A stretch of DNA of 64,000 bases, from contig JANDJZ010000050.1 in NCBI GenBank assembly GCA_027943245.1, positions 62,001 to 126,000 on the forward strand, written 5' to 3'. Origin of the DNA: Acanthamoeba sp. SK_2022b (taxonomy: Eukaryota > Discosea > Longamoebia > Acanthamoebidae). Positions within the stretch are counted from its first letter, which is position 1. Each line of letters starts with the position of its first letter. Below the pieces are notes generated by a model, which made no database searches, was not told the origin of the DNA, and saw only the letters and a list, made by a program, of their open reading frames with translations. This document shows, one piece after another, positions 34,987 to 48,000 of the stretch. The position numbers and the translations under genes are program-made.

Positions 34987-36698
34987 ATGTCTAATCAATG
35001 GCCTCCACACCGCACTGACGTGCACAGCCGACGTTCATCGTCGGCACCTTGCCTTCAGAAGATCGCAGCATCGTCTGACTCCACAGCACGCAACCGCCCT
35101 ACCTTTTCTTCCTCACCACTCCCCTCGTCCGCGCCCCCGTCCCCTCCTGCGCCTAGCTCTTGGCGTTCGATCAAGCCTCTGCCTCCGCTTGGCGAGACCC
35201 TGCGTCTCGTTCCCTTCCTGAGCCTGTGCGCGATGGCTGGGGTGCTTACCCGCATCGGTCTGGACGAGCTGTTCGGGCCCAGTGTCCTGGGCGTCACTTC
35301 GACCGAGGGAGAAACCTTCCCTGACTGGTTCCCCAATGCCTGGGGCAGCTTCGTGATGGGCTTCCTCGTGCCCATGCGCCAGTCTTCCTTCTTTGCCAGG
35401 TAAAAGGGCTCTGTTGTCTCCCGGCGCGCCGCAGCCATCCTTCGTGCCACTAGCCCTCATCCGTTCGCGAACAGTCGCTCGTGGCTGTACGTGGGGCTCA
35501 CCACCGGCTACTGCGGATGCACTACGACCTTCTCTTCCTGGAACCAAGACGCGACAGATTTCGTCGTGCGCTCAGCAGACGTACCTCTCACGCCCTATAC
35601 CCTCAGTTTGTAGGTACAACTGAAGCCATCACACTTCCAGGTCGTGACGTACTTGCTTATCCTCTTCGGTGGCATTGCCGCTCCCTTGCTCTGTTTCATC
35701 ATAGGTATTCTGCTCCTTCTCGATCAGTGGCGCTTCTTGGCCGCTTCTAATCGTCGCGCTGTGGACCGGATGAAGGCAGACACGCCCACGAGTTTGTAAC
35801 TCTCCTGGTGTCAAGGGTAAAGACGTGGACGAAGCAACGACGAAAAGAGAGGATTGGAGGACAGAACAACGACAACGCACGAAACGAGATTCCGGCTGTG
35901 GTTGCTGGAGAGGTGACCAAACACGAAGTCACTGAATCACACGGCAAAGAGAAGGCAGGGCAAGGCACGGAGGAAGATGAAGACCCTGAAGCCGCCAACA
36001 ACATGCAGTCGAACGGCGACGACGACGCGCGGCCACAGGAGGAAAAGCCACCAACGCCCTCGTGGTGGCGATTTACGCGAACCGATATGCTGTATTGCCT
36101 CATGTCCTCTTCCGGCATCGCGCTCCTCTGTCTGGCGTGGCTGCTGCTCGAGGCGTACGGGGGTGTGACCAGGCGGTACATCTGGACCTCATGCCTCTTC
36201 GCTCCCTTTGGTGCAGCCAATCCAACTCGCGACAGCCCGTGGCCAATCTCTCACCAGCGTGTTGCAAAATGTGTTGAACTTTAGGAGCCATGCTTCGCTA
36301 CGTGCTGTCCCGGTACAACGCCTGGCGGCGGTGTGTCCGCTTCCCCTTCTTCACCTTCCTCGCCAACATCGTGGCCTCCATTGGTATCGCTCTTACGGCG
36401 GTTAGCATTGACCTCCGTGGCTATGATATCGACACCGACCTGCCCGGATACACTCTACGTGGATTCGAGGTGGGCTTCCTCGGTGCGTGCGCTCTTGCCG
36501 ACTGCCCTCGGTAATCGGCAGCTTTAGTTGGCTTACATGGCCAACTCTCCAGGCTCGTTGTCTACGGTTTCTACGTTCATCAGCGAGCTCTATGCCCTCC
36601 CGTCGGTGCCCTATGCCTACATCTATGCCCTAGCTTCGCTCGGCACGACCCAGGCCGTCCTCATTGTCATCAACGGCCTCAACCAGTGGATTGATTAA
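34987..36698 (+). CDS. FEX: FEX-type fluoride export channel (double CrcB fold)
   Basis: Exports fluoride across the plasma membrane. The likely start is ATG 34987 (MSNQWPPHRTDVHSRRSSSA); in-frame ATGs at 34966 and 34852 are possible. The Ser-rich N-terminus is followed by the first CrcB half: FLSLCAMAGVLTRIGLDELF, FPNAWGSFVMGFLVP (to about 35399), then after an intron WLYVGLTTGYCGCTTTFSSW (about 35480-35540) and VVTYLLILFGGIAAPLLCFI (about 35640). A charged, acidic loop (about 35820-36050) separates the halves. The second half has WWRFTRTDMLYCLM, FFTFLANIVASIGIALTAV, VGFLGSLSTVSTFISELYAL (split by an intron near 36484) and a last helix ending NGLNQWID, stop 36696. Both halves keep the GC/GS-x-T-T/S-x-F signature, as expected for a eukaryotic FEX. 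The splice junction near 35798 is unresolved. Confidence 0.9.
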
Positions 36699-36851
36699 AA
36701 CTCCAAGATGTTGAGGCTGCGCACACACCACGCACGCACATCATGCACACACGGATTGATCAAGCGCACACGGCATTTCCGTCGACAAAAGAAACGAGCG
36801 AGATTGCTACTCGCTATTTTCTCAAATCGCATCAGTACCGTTGAAGCCAAG

Positions 36852-39800
36852 ATGCCGAGGGTGCACATGAAGCGTAAAAAAGGAGGAAGTGCTGCACCAA
36901 AGGATTTTACGGTAGCATTCTTCATTCTCTAAATCTCTGGATGCCGGAGTGCATTTCAGTTGTACTTCTGCCAAGATTGCGCCCACTGATTTGTTGTTAA
37001 TGTTGCTTGCAGAAACAAAAAGCAAAGCTTGGCAAGAAGAAGCCCTCATCGAACCAGACAGTCACCGATTTCCGGGCAAAGTCGATTGTCCTTCCGGAGC
37101 AAAGCATCCTCCAAGACAAGGTTCTCCTTTCTTCAAGATCTTGAAGAACGTGCCCACGTGGCCAGGCACTTCCTGGTTGCCGTCTTGTGCTGCATTCTCA
37201 CCTTACTGGCCACATGACAGGGCACGGTCGTAAACAAACGCAACCTCTCGTTGCAAGACCTACTGTCCCAATGTGCTCACTACAACTCCAACGTCCGTAA
37301 AGGTACTTGCGTTCGCGTCGTGAGTGCGGATGCTTGGTGTTCACTCATTGAATGCATCCACAGAGGCTGTGCTTGGCATGAAGGACCTCTTTTCCCTCCA
37401 CCCGCAAACCATTGGCACTTCGTTGGCGCAGCTCTTCGACAAGGTGTTCGATCTTATCAGCGACGAGGACGTCTACGTGCGTCAAGCTGTTCGCACGCTC
37501 TTCGAGTTTCTTCTGCCTCTTGTGCCTGCGCGCTTGATGCAGCCGTACATGAAGCTGTTCGTCATTTATCTCATCAACGGGTACCGTAAGCTCCATGGAC
37601 GGCTTGCTTCAGCCCTTCGTTCTGACTCACCACAATCTCCTTCCTTTAGCATGACAAACATCAATCTCGACGTCCGTTTGTCGGCGCTTGAGCTTATCAA
37701 GCTGGTGATTGTCCACCTGCCCGAGTTCTTGCCCACCTTTTATATTGAGGTATGACGACTTAATCTTGGTCACGCTGTTGCCCAAACACTGACTCTTCTC
37801 TTTGCATGCAGTTGTTGCCCAACTTCCTAGATCTACTTGCCTCTGTGGGCTTCGGCACACGAAGCAGCACGCTGCCCAGGGACACCTCCAAGAAGACTGG
37901 TTTTCAGAAACATCTGCCCATCCTCAAGAGGCACTACTCTCGATCACATCTTCCTCGATTTCTTATCCCTTCATCTCACCCTCCGTTTACCTGGACAGTC
38001 TCTATCACCTGCTCAAATCGGTCCACGCGTACAAGACTGCGCAGGCGTCGGAGCAGAAGTCTTCCGCCACCTCCAATTCTGCGGAGTCCACGCCTGCCTT
38101 CACCTGGGACTGGACCGAGTACAAGAAGCGGTGGCCACAGGCTGTGCGCGCTCCCACCCCTCTTCATCTCCCTCCGAGGCTTCAACTCATTGAGTCGAAC
38201 TCTTTGTCTCTCTCTGCAGCACGCTCGGTTCTTCATGACAAAGCTCTCCCCCACGGCGAGCAACCAACCACTGGTCGACAACGAAGAGCCAGTTCTCAAG
38301 TCAGGTACGGCTGACCTTTGCCCGTCTGTTTAGTGAATCGGAGCTGATTCCTATCCTTAAGCAGAGAGTGAGGTGCTGGCCGACTTCTCGAAGAAGATCA
38401 TTCCTTCGCTGCTCAAGCGATGGCTCGAATGCTCACCCTCCGACCCCTTCACCTCCATGGCCAATCTGGAATGGTACGCATAGAACGACCGTTACGCTTT
38501 CGTGCACGTCCTCACTGACATGCTCTTGCCATTGATTTGGGGAACAGTATGGCGCTCGTGCTTGATATCATCCACATGCTCTTTATCCTCAACGATAAGG
38601 CCAGCAAGCGCAAGGAGGGCGAGCAAGCCGCGGCCAGCCAGGCCTCAGCCGTGTTCGGCGACTTCCTTGCCGATTTTAGGAAGTACCTCATGCCCCACTT
38701 CCCCATTACCGAGCCCATCAGCAAATCGCTTGAGGTATTCCACTAGATACGCCGACCTGTTTTGCTCCCTTTTCCACTCGCTTTACGCGTGACAAGTCCA
38801 AAGCTAACGCGACAGCAACGAGCAGGACAAGAAGTCCAAGGAGGGTGCCAGCATGCGATTGACGGTCAGCCGTCTCAATTGCACTCTCTGTGCGATCATG
38901 GCGCACTTTGTCGAGCCCAAGGCGATTGAAGAGATGGAGCTCGAGGAAGCCGAAGAAGCCGAGGAGAGGTATTGACCTGACCTCCAGCGACAACTCTGAG
39001 TATACAACTAACCGGACTGGACTGTTTTGACCAACAGTCAAGCGGCGCCCGCACCGGCAGCTGTCCCGCTCCCCGCTTTCCTGCAGAAGAGGGACGACAA
39101 AATGCGGGAAAATGCTGACGACGACGTAATGAAATCTATCGCTGAATCGAAGCGGCCGGATAAGTGGATGACCGCGGTCTATCGCCACGTTGTGAAGAAG
39201 CTGCAGGACAAAGAAACCGCCGGCAACAAGGTGAGTGACCATTTGCTTTGATCTTGGCCCTCGGTCATGGAGGGGCAGCTGACATTGTTTGCACATGTAG
39301 AGCATGGTGCAAGAAGTGTCACTCCTTCTGCCCGTTGTTCAGAAGCTTCTGCCGGCGCTGTCTCCTCCCTTGCAGAGCCAGCTTATGGAGGTATTAGCAA
39401 GCAACATTCGGCAGAAGTGTCACGTTAATATATCAACTCACACTGGCGGTGGGTCAGGCGTTCCATTCGTTCTACCTCTCTTGCCACATCATGTCGCAAG
39501 CAAAGCGAAAGTGCATCAAGTGGATCGTATTGCTGCTCACTACGCCCGCGCAAACCCGTGGTGGCTGGTCGCCTGATGCGACCATGACCCAGCAGTGGAT
39601 CCTCTCCTTCCCGCAGATCCTGTGGAAGCTTCAGGACAAGAACACCACCACGACCCAGGTACCTACACACGCACCCGCCGCAAACACGACTCGTCGCGTG
39701 TCCTCATCTCATTTGCTGCGTAGCTCATCCTCAACACACTGGTGGAGTTGATCAACCGAAAGCGTCATACCTCGGAGGCTCTGCAAACGGTATCGGCGCG

Positions 39801-41641
39801 TCTCTCTCCCTGCCGTTGTATTATTGCTGACCCGCTTGCCCACTCCATCCAGAGCTTGCAATCCCTCAAGGACCACATGGTGCCTTTCTTCTTCACGCAG
39901 GTCCCGGGCACCAAGACTCGTAAGGGTAGCACTCCCTGGACCTTTGGCCTCTGGCTATTCGCTGCAGAAGGCTGAGTGTGTGCATTCGACCGTGGTGTGT
40001 TCAGCGGCCAGCATATTTGGGCCTTTCGTGTTGCTTCCGGAGGAGCACCAGAGGCTGGCGTTGCAGCTCATCTTCTACTTCGATTCCCTGCCGGTCAAGC
40101 TCCTCAAAGCCCTCACGGCTTGCTGTACGTCTCTGTTTCTATGTGTGCCAGTGCTTCGCCTGCTTCTTGGTACTGACTCTCGTCTCAGCGCGCAACCTCA
40201 GCATGTCAGTGCTTCGGTACATGACCGAGATACTCTACCACGCCTACGCCAAGGTTGGCTCACCCTCCCTGTCTGGCTCTATTCCACATCGGGTTGCTTG
40301 AGATCCGCTAAACCTTCATTCTAATTGGCGACTCACGCTCAGGGCGCGTTGTCTCAATTCGAGCTGTCGTCTACGATGCTGTCGCTGCTGGTGGCCAACT
40401 CGAACAACCGCAAGTACAAGGAGCGGACCGATGAGGATGACGAAGAGGCGGAGGTAGAAGAGGCGCGGAAGAAGAAGCGAACTGAAGAGGCCCCTACTCA
40501 GGGGCAGACGAGGTCTCGAGGCGGCAGAGACGCAAAGGGGAAGGGGAAAGAAAAGGTGATAGAGACGGAGATGGAGGTGGTGGTCGTGGACGCCGACAAA
40601 GAGGGTGAGGACAAAGCGGACGACGCGTCGGCGAGCGGCGAGAAAGCCGCGGCCAAGGCTGAGCGAGCGCGATCTGAGAGACGCGAGGTGGCTGAGATCA
40701 TCGTGGCCAACGTGCGTCTCTGGGGCGTCAGCTTGGCTCTCGAATCCATGCACTCCATGCTAACGCTTCTCCTCGTACGGCCTCTCCCCATCGACTTTCA
40801 GATTTGACTTCAGTCGACTCGCTACTCATTCCTCTCCCCTCCACTCTCGATCGTGCAGACAACTGAGGCGACGGACGTGGAGGTGAAGGAGACGCTGCTA
40901 CTCTTCCTTTGTCTTTGCGCGCGAACTCGCCGAGCATGCGTCACTGGGCTGAGAAAGGAGGCTTCGAAGGCATTGAGAACGGCGACGGTGCCGACCGGGT
41001 TGCCGTCGGGCCTGGCCAAGGTGATGCCGGAGGTGATCTTCGCCGCTCTGACGGAACCAGCCACCACGAGCGCCAACCGGCAGCAGGCCGACGACCCTCT
41101 CGCCGCGAAGCGATACGAGTCAGTGCTAGACATCCTGGCTTCAGATAGGGAAATTCTCTCCGCCTATCTTGCCCTCCTCCTCGAGAAGCTTGACAGTGCG
41201 TGCCTCTGTTACACACACGACGCTCTGTCCCACCGACTCTCACCATTTATTATTTGGTTTCATGGACCTTCAGGCAAGCGCGACGAGGTCCTGCAACTGG
41301 TGCTGTCGCTCGTGCTCGAGGCTCGCCTGCAGCCCCTGTTTGCTGATCCCGCCGTCACACGCGGGCTCCAATCGCTGGCTTCTGCCCTCCTCCAGGTAAG
41401 GCTTTCCTGCGTGCCTTCCCCAAGACTTTCCTTCCAGGGGAATTGTGTGTCATGCGTCCGTCTTCGGGGCACCTGAGGTGGCGTTCCTGGGTGAGGGCAG
41501 TCGAATGGGAAACTGACCCCGAACGACTATCGGCGTTTGTTTCTCCCTTGTGTCGCACAACAACAGGGTTCAGACATTCTGACGCCAACCCAGCACAAGC
41601 TCCAAGTCGAGATGCAGCTCCTCTACGGTGGCGCCTGCTAA
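36852..41641 (+). CDS. TEX10: TEX10/IPI1 homologue, Rix1-complex ribosome biogenesis factor
   Basis: A nucleolar ARM/HEAT protein of the Rix1 complex acting in 60S pre-ribosome and ITS2 processing. Exon 1 (36852-36911) is MPRVHMKRKKGGSAAPKDFT; exon 2 gives KQKAKLGKKKPSSNQTVTDF and AKSIVLPEQSI, then NKRNLSLQDLLSQCAHYNSN (about 37219-37301) and EAVLGMKDLFSLHP, all characteristic of the TEX10/Ipi1 N-terminus. HEAT-like repeats follow (VYVRQAVRTLFEFLLPLVPA near 37480, INLDVRLSALELIKLVIVHL near 37663). The middle and C-terminal exons run through 38000-41600 with an acidic/Lys-rich insert at 40430-40690 (VVVVDADKEGEDKADD), and end with QHKLQVEMQLLYGGAC, stop 41639. It is 153 bp downstream of FEX on the same strand. 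N-terminal homology is firm; the C-terminal half is diverged. Confidence 0.87.
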
Positions 41642-41820
41642 CTGGTGTTGGCCAGCGTCTGCGGGCCTCGCCGTATTCGTATTTGTTCGTTTTCTGTCGT
41701 CGGTGAGTTTCGGCAACCAATGAGCGAAGACTAATTTCCCCACAACCTCAAAAAATCAAACGCTGTGGCTTTTCTGTTCGACCTGCCGCGCGAGAAGACC
41801 TAACCACCCACGAGCTCGGC

Positions 41821-44800
41821 ATGTTGCTCCGCCGCAACTCGTGGCCCAGGGTCCTTCCATTGTTCTTCGTCATAGTGGCCACGTTCTCTCCAGTCTTCTC
41901 CACTTCAACTGTCCCTCCCGCACCTTCTTCTACGCCTCATGTACCACAAGGCGGCCACACGCCGTTGCTGGCCGAGCGAGCCGTGAGCGAAGCATGCGTG
42001 CCGTACCAGGGCTCGCCGGCCACCGGCGGCAAGTGCGACCACGTTATCCGGCCGGCCGTGTCGTCCTTTCCACCCAACGTTCTCCTCAGGTAACCTACAT
42101 CACGGCCCCTCCGCTTCTTCCTTCCTCGAGGACAGCCGGCCCCACATTAGTCACCAGGGAGCTCGCTGAGTTTATCGGATCCTCTCGTCATCGGAGAATT
42201 CTGTGTTGTCGGTGATCCTCGTCCAATGGGCATTGTTTGTCGGTGATCCTCGTCCAATGGGCCACGAGCTAATACTCTGTCCTCTGCTCTGCACGTTTGA
42301 TCAACCTGCAGGGGGACTACCTTCACTGAGCTTGATGAAGCGGTAGGAGCCCAGGTGCGTGGCCTGCGGCAGGGCTACGTCGGAGTGGATCCCTCTGAAC
42401 TAACTCTCGATAATCAGACCGTGCTAATGGGCGCCTACTTTCCTCCCAAATGCCGCAACCCGCTGCTTGCCCTCACGTGCCTGGGCTCCTTCACCCACTG
42501 TCGCTTCTCCACAGTACCAGCATTTGATGGTGCGCAGCACTCTTTCCGCACCGCTGTTTGCCGGCTGACCAATCGGGCACATCTCCCGCGCACAGTTTAC
42601 CCGCCTTGCCGATCGGTGTGCGAAGCAGTTTTGTTGGGCTGCACTGCCTTCTTCGAGTCACAGGGCATGCTGGTAGGTCTTCTCCTTCCTCACTAACCTT
42701 ATAATCATTAAAATTTTTCTGCTGGGCAGGGCATGCTGCCAAACTGTGATATGACCGACAACAGCACTGGCACAGTTATGCCTGTTTACCCTCCCGATGA
42801 CACCCAATGCCTCGCTATGCCCGATGACTTATGTACACTCCGCTTTGCCGTTTCCTCGGAACGGCGCTGATACTGACCTTCGGCGGCATCATGCAGTCGT
42901 GCCGTACAGTCAAGTGGACTGCCCCTACCCGTTGAAGTACAATCAAGACGACGAGGACTCGTTCGCCGCGACGGACTACGACGGGGAGCTAATGTGCGTG
43001 ATGCCTTGCCCAAACCCGATGTGGACAGATAGCGAATGGAACGGCGGCATCGTCGCCATGATGGTGGTCTCGGGCATCTCCTTCTTCCTCGCCGTCTGCC
43101 TGGTACCTACACCCTTTGCGCTCTGATTTATTCGGTCTCCAATCGCCTACTCATCAAGGGACGTGCAGCTGGTGTCACTCTGCATGATGCCAAGCAAGCG
43201 CCGCTATCCTGGCGTACTCTACATCTACATCGTACGCCCCCTCCCACGCCGTTGCCCTTTGTTACGTTAACCAACCCAGATTGGCTAGCACAGTCGGTCT
43301 GCTCGATGGCGGTCGCGTTCATGGTGATCTTCTTCCCCATCATCTCGGGCGGACCCACGCGGATGGTCTGCACGCAGGTAGGATCTTTTCTTTTTGATTA
43401 GTTATGATTGCAAATAACTTCTTTTAATAACATCCTATTGCAGGGTAATCCGCCGATCGAAGTCACCTTCGACAACGCGCGAGACCATGACGGCGCCGGA
43501 GTGCCCTGTGTGCTGCAGGGCATGGGGATCCTCTACTTTGCCTTGGCGGCCAACTTCTGGTGGCTGGCCCTCTGCATCAGCGTCTTCGAGGTACGCCAAC
43601 TGACCAGGGCCTGATGGTAAGACCCCTGCCATCAACCTCTTGTTTTTTTCTGGTCCAGATGGTGTTCCTTGGGCGCAATCTGCACGTCATCCGCACGTGG
43701 CATCTATTTTATCACATCCTCGCCTGGGGTGCCCCTCTGCTCGGCGTCGTCATCGCTCTAGGTGGCACCGTACGGTCGCCAGCTCGACTGCTTCGCAAAA
43801 GGCAGAGGTCACTTACACCAAATGGGTTGCGTCCAGTCGTTCGGGGCGCTTCCGGCAGTGCCTTACTGCTTCGTGGCCGGCAACGAGTGGTGGCAGTGGA
43901 GCATCTTCTACATACCCGTCGTTACGTGTCTGATCATTGGATCCCTTCTCATCATCGCGTCCGTCGTCCGCTTCGTTCGAGTACAAGACTCACCAAGGCC
44001 ACCTCCTGTCCTCCAGCCTTCTCACCATCTGTCTCTCTCACTCCAGATCCGATTCCGCTTCAAGGGCCAAGAGGGCCAGAAGATAGCTCAGGTGCGCCTA
44101 CTCTCGCGAGGTTGACATTCCAATTCACCATGTGGGCAATAGACGGCCCGCCTGCTCTTGGTGATAGTCATGTACTGGCTGCTGCTTGCCTATCCTGTGT
44201 TCTACCGCATCTACACTCGTGTCAGCCAAGGTACGCTCCCATCTGTGTTCGTCGCCGTCGGCGGCGATAGGAGAAACTCCAATGTTGTTTTGTTGACACG
44301 TGGTATGCTGCAGACGAGATCGCCGACGCTGTCAAAGAGCAAGTGACATGCGGTGCCACAACAGGACAGGCTTGGTACGTGCTGAGACACCATTCACGAG
44401 GCTACTGTTGCTCTTGTTGGCATCATGATTTTTATGTGGCAACAGCGAGCAAAAGGCACGATTGGACGTGGGCTCGTGGTACCTCATGCTCATTGACTTG
44501 GGCGCTCACGGCTTTGTTGTATTCATGGGCTGCATGACATCGGTAAGTCAGACTGACTTACTACACCCTGCTCCTTTCTTACCAACGGACCACCCTTTCC
44601 AGAAGATGGTAAGCTTCTGGTGGCGCGCCAACAAGCTATTCTACACTCGGCCCTGGCGAGAAGCCCTTGCCGAGATCAAAGTACCCCTTCCCCAGCCACG
44701 AGGTCTAGCCCCCCCCCAGCACCAGCTTGGCTAACAAGATTGCGCTGTGACAGGAAATGGTTATGGTCGATGACTTCAGAGGCAGCAGGGACATCGCAAG

Positions 44801-44870
44801 CAGCAGCACCAAGATGAAATCCATGAGGTTCGTTCGAGCTCGCAACGTCGTTGGTGTTCCACGTACGTAG
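41821..44870 (+). CDS. Frizzled/smoothened-like seven-helix receptor
   Basis: A probable plasma membrane receptor of the frizzled-like group found in amoebozoans. The start MLLRRNSWPRVLPLFFVIVA is a signal peptide. A Cys-rich extracellular region follows (about 41985-42900: FPPKCRNPLLALTCLG, YPPCRSVCEAVLLGCTAFFE near 42600-42660, LPNCDMTDN), which matches a Fz domain pattern. Hydrophobic helices start near 43050 (GGIVAMMVVSGISFFLAVCL) and continue as SMAVAFMVIFFPIISG, VLQGMGILYFALAANFWWLA (about 43510), FYHILAWGAPLLGVVIAL, YIPVVTCLIIGSLLIIASVV, LLVIVMYWLLLAYPVFYRIY (about 44155) and WYLMLIDLGAHGFVVFMGC. The cytoplasmic tail ends SMRFVRARNVVGVP, stop 44868-44870. Ligand unknown; no Wnt gene is seen here. 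Some exon boundaries are approximate. Confidence 0.8.
42208..42262. repeat. Tandem duplication inside an intron of the frizzled-like gene
   Basis: The 24-mer GTCGGTGATCCTCGTCCAAT plus GGGC occurs at 42208-42231 and again at 42239-42262, a 31-bp period. It looks like a recent intronic tandem duplication. Confidence 0.85.
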
Positions 44871-45075
44871 GGGAGTGATGTGCTCACATTTTCACTGGCA
44901 CCACGCACGCACTCAGGGCAACCACAACCACGACCACTAGCAGCGCTGATTCCGTATCTGAAGAGATCTAACCGGCGCAGTGTGCTAAGGGGAGAGATAA
45001 GGCTTGTCCCATCGTTCAAAGCACGAGTGCCACTTCGCGCTTCCGACTGTAAAGTAAACGTTCCCTTTGGTCTGG

Positions 45076-48000
45076 TTAGATGACGTCGCTTTCCTCCTTC
45101 GTGTTGTCGAAGAGGTCGGGCGAGTGGGGTGAGGGGATGCGATGACGCGTGAGAATCGTCTCCTCGGCCTTCTTGGCCGCTTCAGCCTCCAGAATGATCA
45201 CCCTGCAACAACGACGAATCAACAATTGCGCGTAACAGGCCAGGTCCCCAGCGAATGCAGTGAGTAGGTAGACGCGTACACGTGTTCATCAAAGTCGAAG
45301 CGAAGGTAGGGCCGCTCGTTCGCCGCCACCAACTTGGCGAGGTGCTTCAGGTTTTTGATCTTCAAGCGTGAAGCGAGAGGGGTTGGAAGAGAGAAGCCGG
45401 GAAAGGCATCAGTCTCCAATGCGTTGCGCCTTCAGGTTGGGATAGGGAAAGAGGGGAGGGCACCTTCTGGTCATTGAATCGCAGCAGCTGCAGGTTGGTC
45501 ATCTGCTGATAGCCGTAGTTGATCTCGTGCACCAACACCGCCGACAGGATCACCACCTGTGGCCGACACAGGGAGGCCACGGTCAGTCATGCTCTATCAT
45601 ACCGCCAGTGTCCCTCCCCCATCTTCTCCCTCCATGTCGGTGCGCACCTCTTGGTCGGGCTCCTCCATGTACTCGGTGAGGGCCTTCATGCACAGCTTTC
45701 GGGGTGAGTTGTTGAACCAGTCCTCGCCGTACTGAAGACGGGCGGGCGCGAACGGGTCAGTAACGAGGGGCTCGAGCATAACGATGGTGGTGGGGACATG
45801 ACAAGAAGCTACCTCTTGAAGATACGGCTGCGTGAGCGGCGTGAAGACAAGGCCGCCGTGGATGAAATAGCTTGGTCGCTGATCGAACCTGTGGATGGGC
45901 ACCAGCGGCTGGATGGGGCTGAGCTCCACGCTGACCTCGTGCTTCTGCACCGGGTCGAACACAACGGCTTTGTGAGCGAGCGGGATCACGCACGCATGGC
46001 ATGCGGACTCGGCGCTGCGTGTGAGTACCTCGCCGTTGCGCAGGATCTCGAGGCGGCAGTGCTCGCCGATGTGTTTCATGGAGGTCACGTAGTCAAAGAA
46101 AATGCGTTCACCTGCGCGTTGGTCTCCTCGAGTCAAATCGAGAGGCTATCGCTGCTATCCAAAGGCAAAGGCGTTCTTCGCCATCGGAGCGGGAACCGAC
46201 ACGACACTGGCGAGAGAAGGATGTGTAACGAACGTTTCCGGAAGGCGACCGTGCCGTCGTTGGCGATACGGTTGCCGTCGATGGAGAGGAGCACGTCGTC
46301 CTTCTGCAGGATGCCCTGCGCCTTGGAGACTGCCTCCACGTGGTTGACCAGCACGCCTGTCTTTTTACGAAACACGCACAGACGTCCATTCGATGAGCGT
46401 TCGGCGCCGTCGCCGGCATCAACACCAAGCCTGGATCGGCGAGAGCGTACGATGTCGCGGGACATCTTGTGGAAGTGGCGCAGCTGGGGGTTGTCCATCG
46501 GTTGGCACTGGATGCCCATCGCACCGAAGCCCTGCAGGCATCGATCAATTCACACCAAAGTGAGACACGGTGCGGCGGTGTGAAGGAGAGAGAGAGAGAT
46601 TGAGAGAAGTGGACATCCAATGTATAGGGGAAGAGCGTGCACCGTGTACTTGCCGTGCAGCTCGATGTCCTTGAGGAAGTGGTTGATGATGGGCACAGGG
46701 ATGATGAACCCCATGTTCTCCGCGTTCACAAGGCTCTGGAACGCGACGCCGATCACCTGTCACAATTGCACCGCGACGGGAATACAACAAGAACGCGAGG
46801 CCGAGAAACGTGAGACCGCGGTGAGAGAGAGAGAGAGAGAGAGATAAGGTCGCCAGCTTGCGTGCCTTGTCGTCTTTCAGCACAGGTCCTCCACTGTTTC
46901 CCGGATTGATCGCCGCATCGATCTGTACGGCAAGCAAATGCCCCGATGCTACGCGCGCGCGAAATGATAGTCAACAGACGGCAGGGAGAGTGGGTGTGGA
47001 GACGACGGTACCGTGGGCGTATCGCTGGGGCTCGATTCGCGATACGACGCCGCGCGTAACGGAGATGGTGTCACCGCCCGTAGGATAGCCCACCACTGCT
47101 ACCGTGTCCTGCAGATGCTGTAATGCGGCACGTGGGCGCGAGTGGGCAATCCGTGCGAGGCGGTCCGTTCATGCACAGAGCGAGCGCCGGGGGAGAGGGG
47201 TCGGTGCATACAGGAACGTCGCCCAACTCGAGCGGCGTGATGTCGGTCCAGAAGTCGTCTTCGGTAACTGTCAGGAGCGCCTGCAGACCAGTTGTCAGAC
47301 AAGACGCTGTCGCGGCACTGGTCCACTCGCCGGGCGAGGCGTAGACGTACGAGATCGCAGTCGTGTGCGACCGAGAGGACCTTGGCGGGATACTTCTGGG
47401 TGCCGCTGAACTTCTTCACGGCGATGTACGCGTGATCGGCCACCACCTGCATCGTCGGAGAAAGGGGGATGAGAAAGGCGGAGCACAGGTCATCGCATTG
47501 GTCGTACGTGTGCGTTGGTGAGGATTCGCCGGCCGGGCAGGGCAAACGCCGAACCCACCTTCTCGGAGGTCGCTTTCATTTGCCACTGGATGAGTGAGGG
47601 AAGACGGCGGACCGCCCACTGCCAGATGAGCCAACTATAACAATAACAAGGATGCAGGTCGATACACACCGGCATGAAGTAGTTGGGGCTCGTGACGTGG
47701 CTGTAGACCTTGATAACGGGCTCGAGAGGAAGCATGTTGGTGTTCTCCTCCCAGGCGACTTCGTCTAGTGGCATCTCCTGCACCTCATCGACGAGCGGAG
47801 GCACGGCAACGCTTGCTGCAAAGTGCACAGATGTAATCGCATCGATCAAATCGCAAGCAAGTGAATAAGGTAGTTTCATACCCTTGCGCGCATGGACAAC
47901 ATAGCTCGCTTGAAAGAAGGTCCGTCGGCTTGTTGAGGCCAGCAAGCCTGCTTGTTGCACGTGAGCATAAACCACAATCATGTAGTGGTACTGAATTGGG

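Noticed and set aside
41821..44870. True Wnt receptor
   Set aside because: Only the fold and CRD pattern match; amoebozoan frizzled-like receptors are a separate group and no Wnt pathway gene is in the window.
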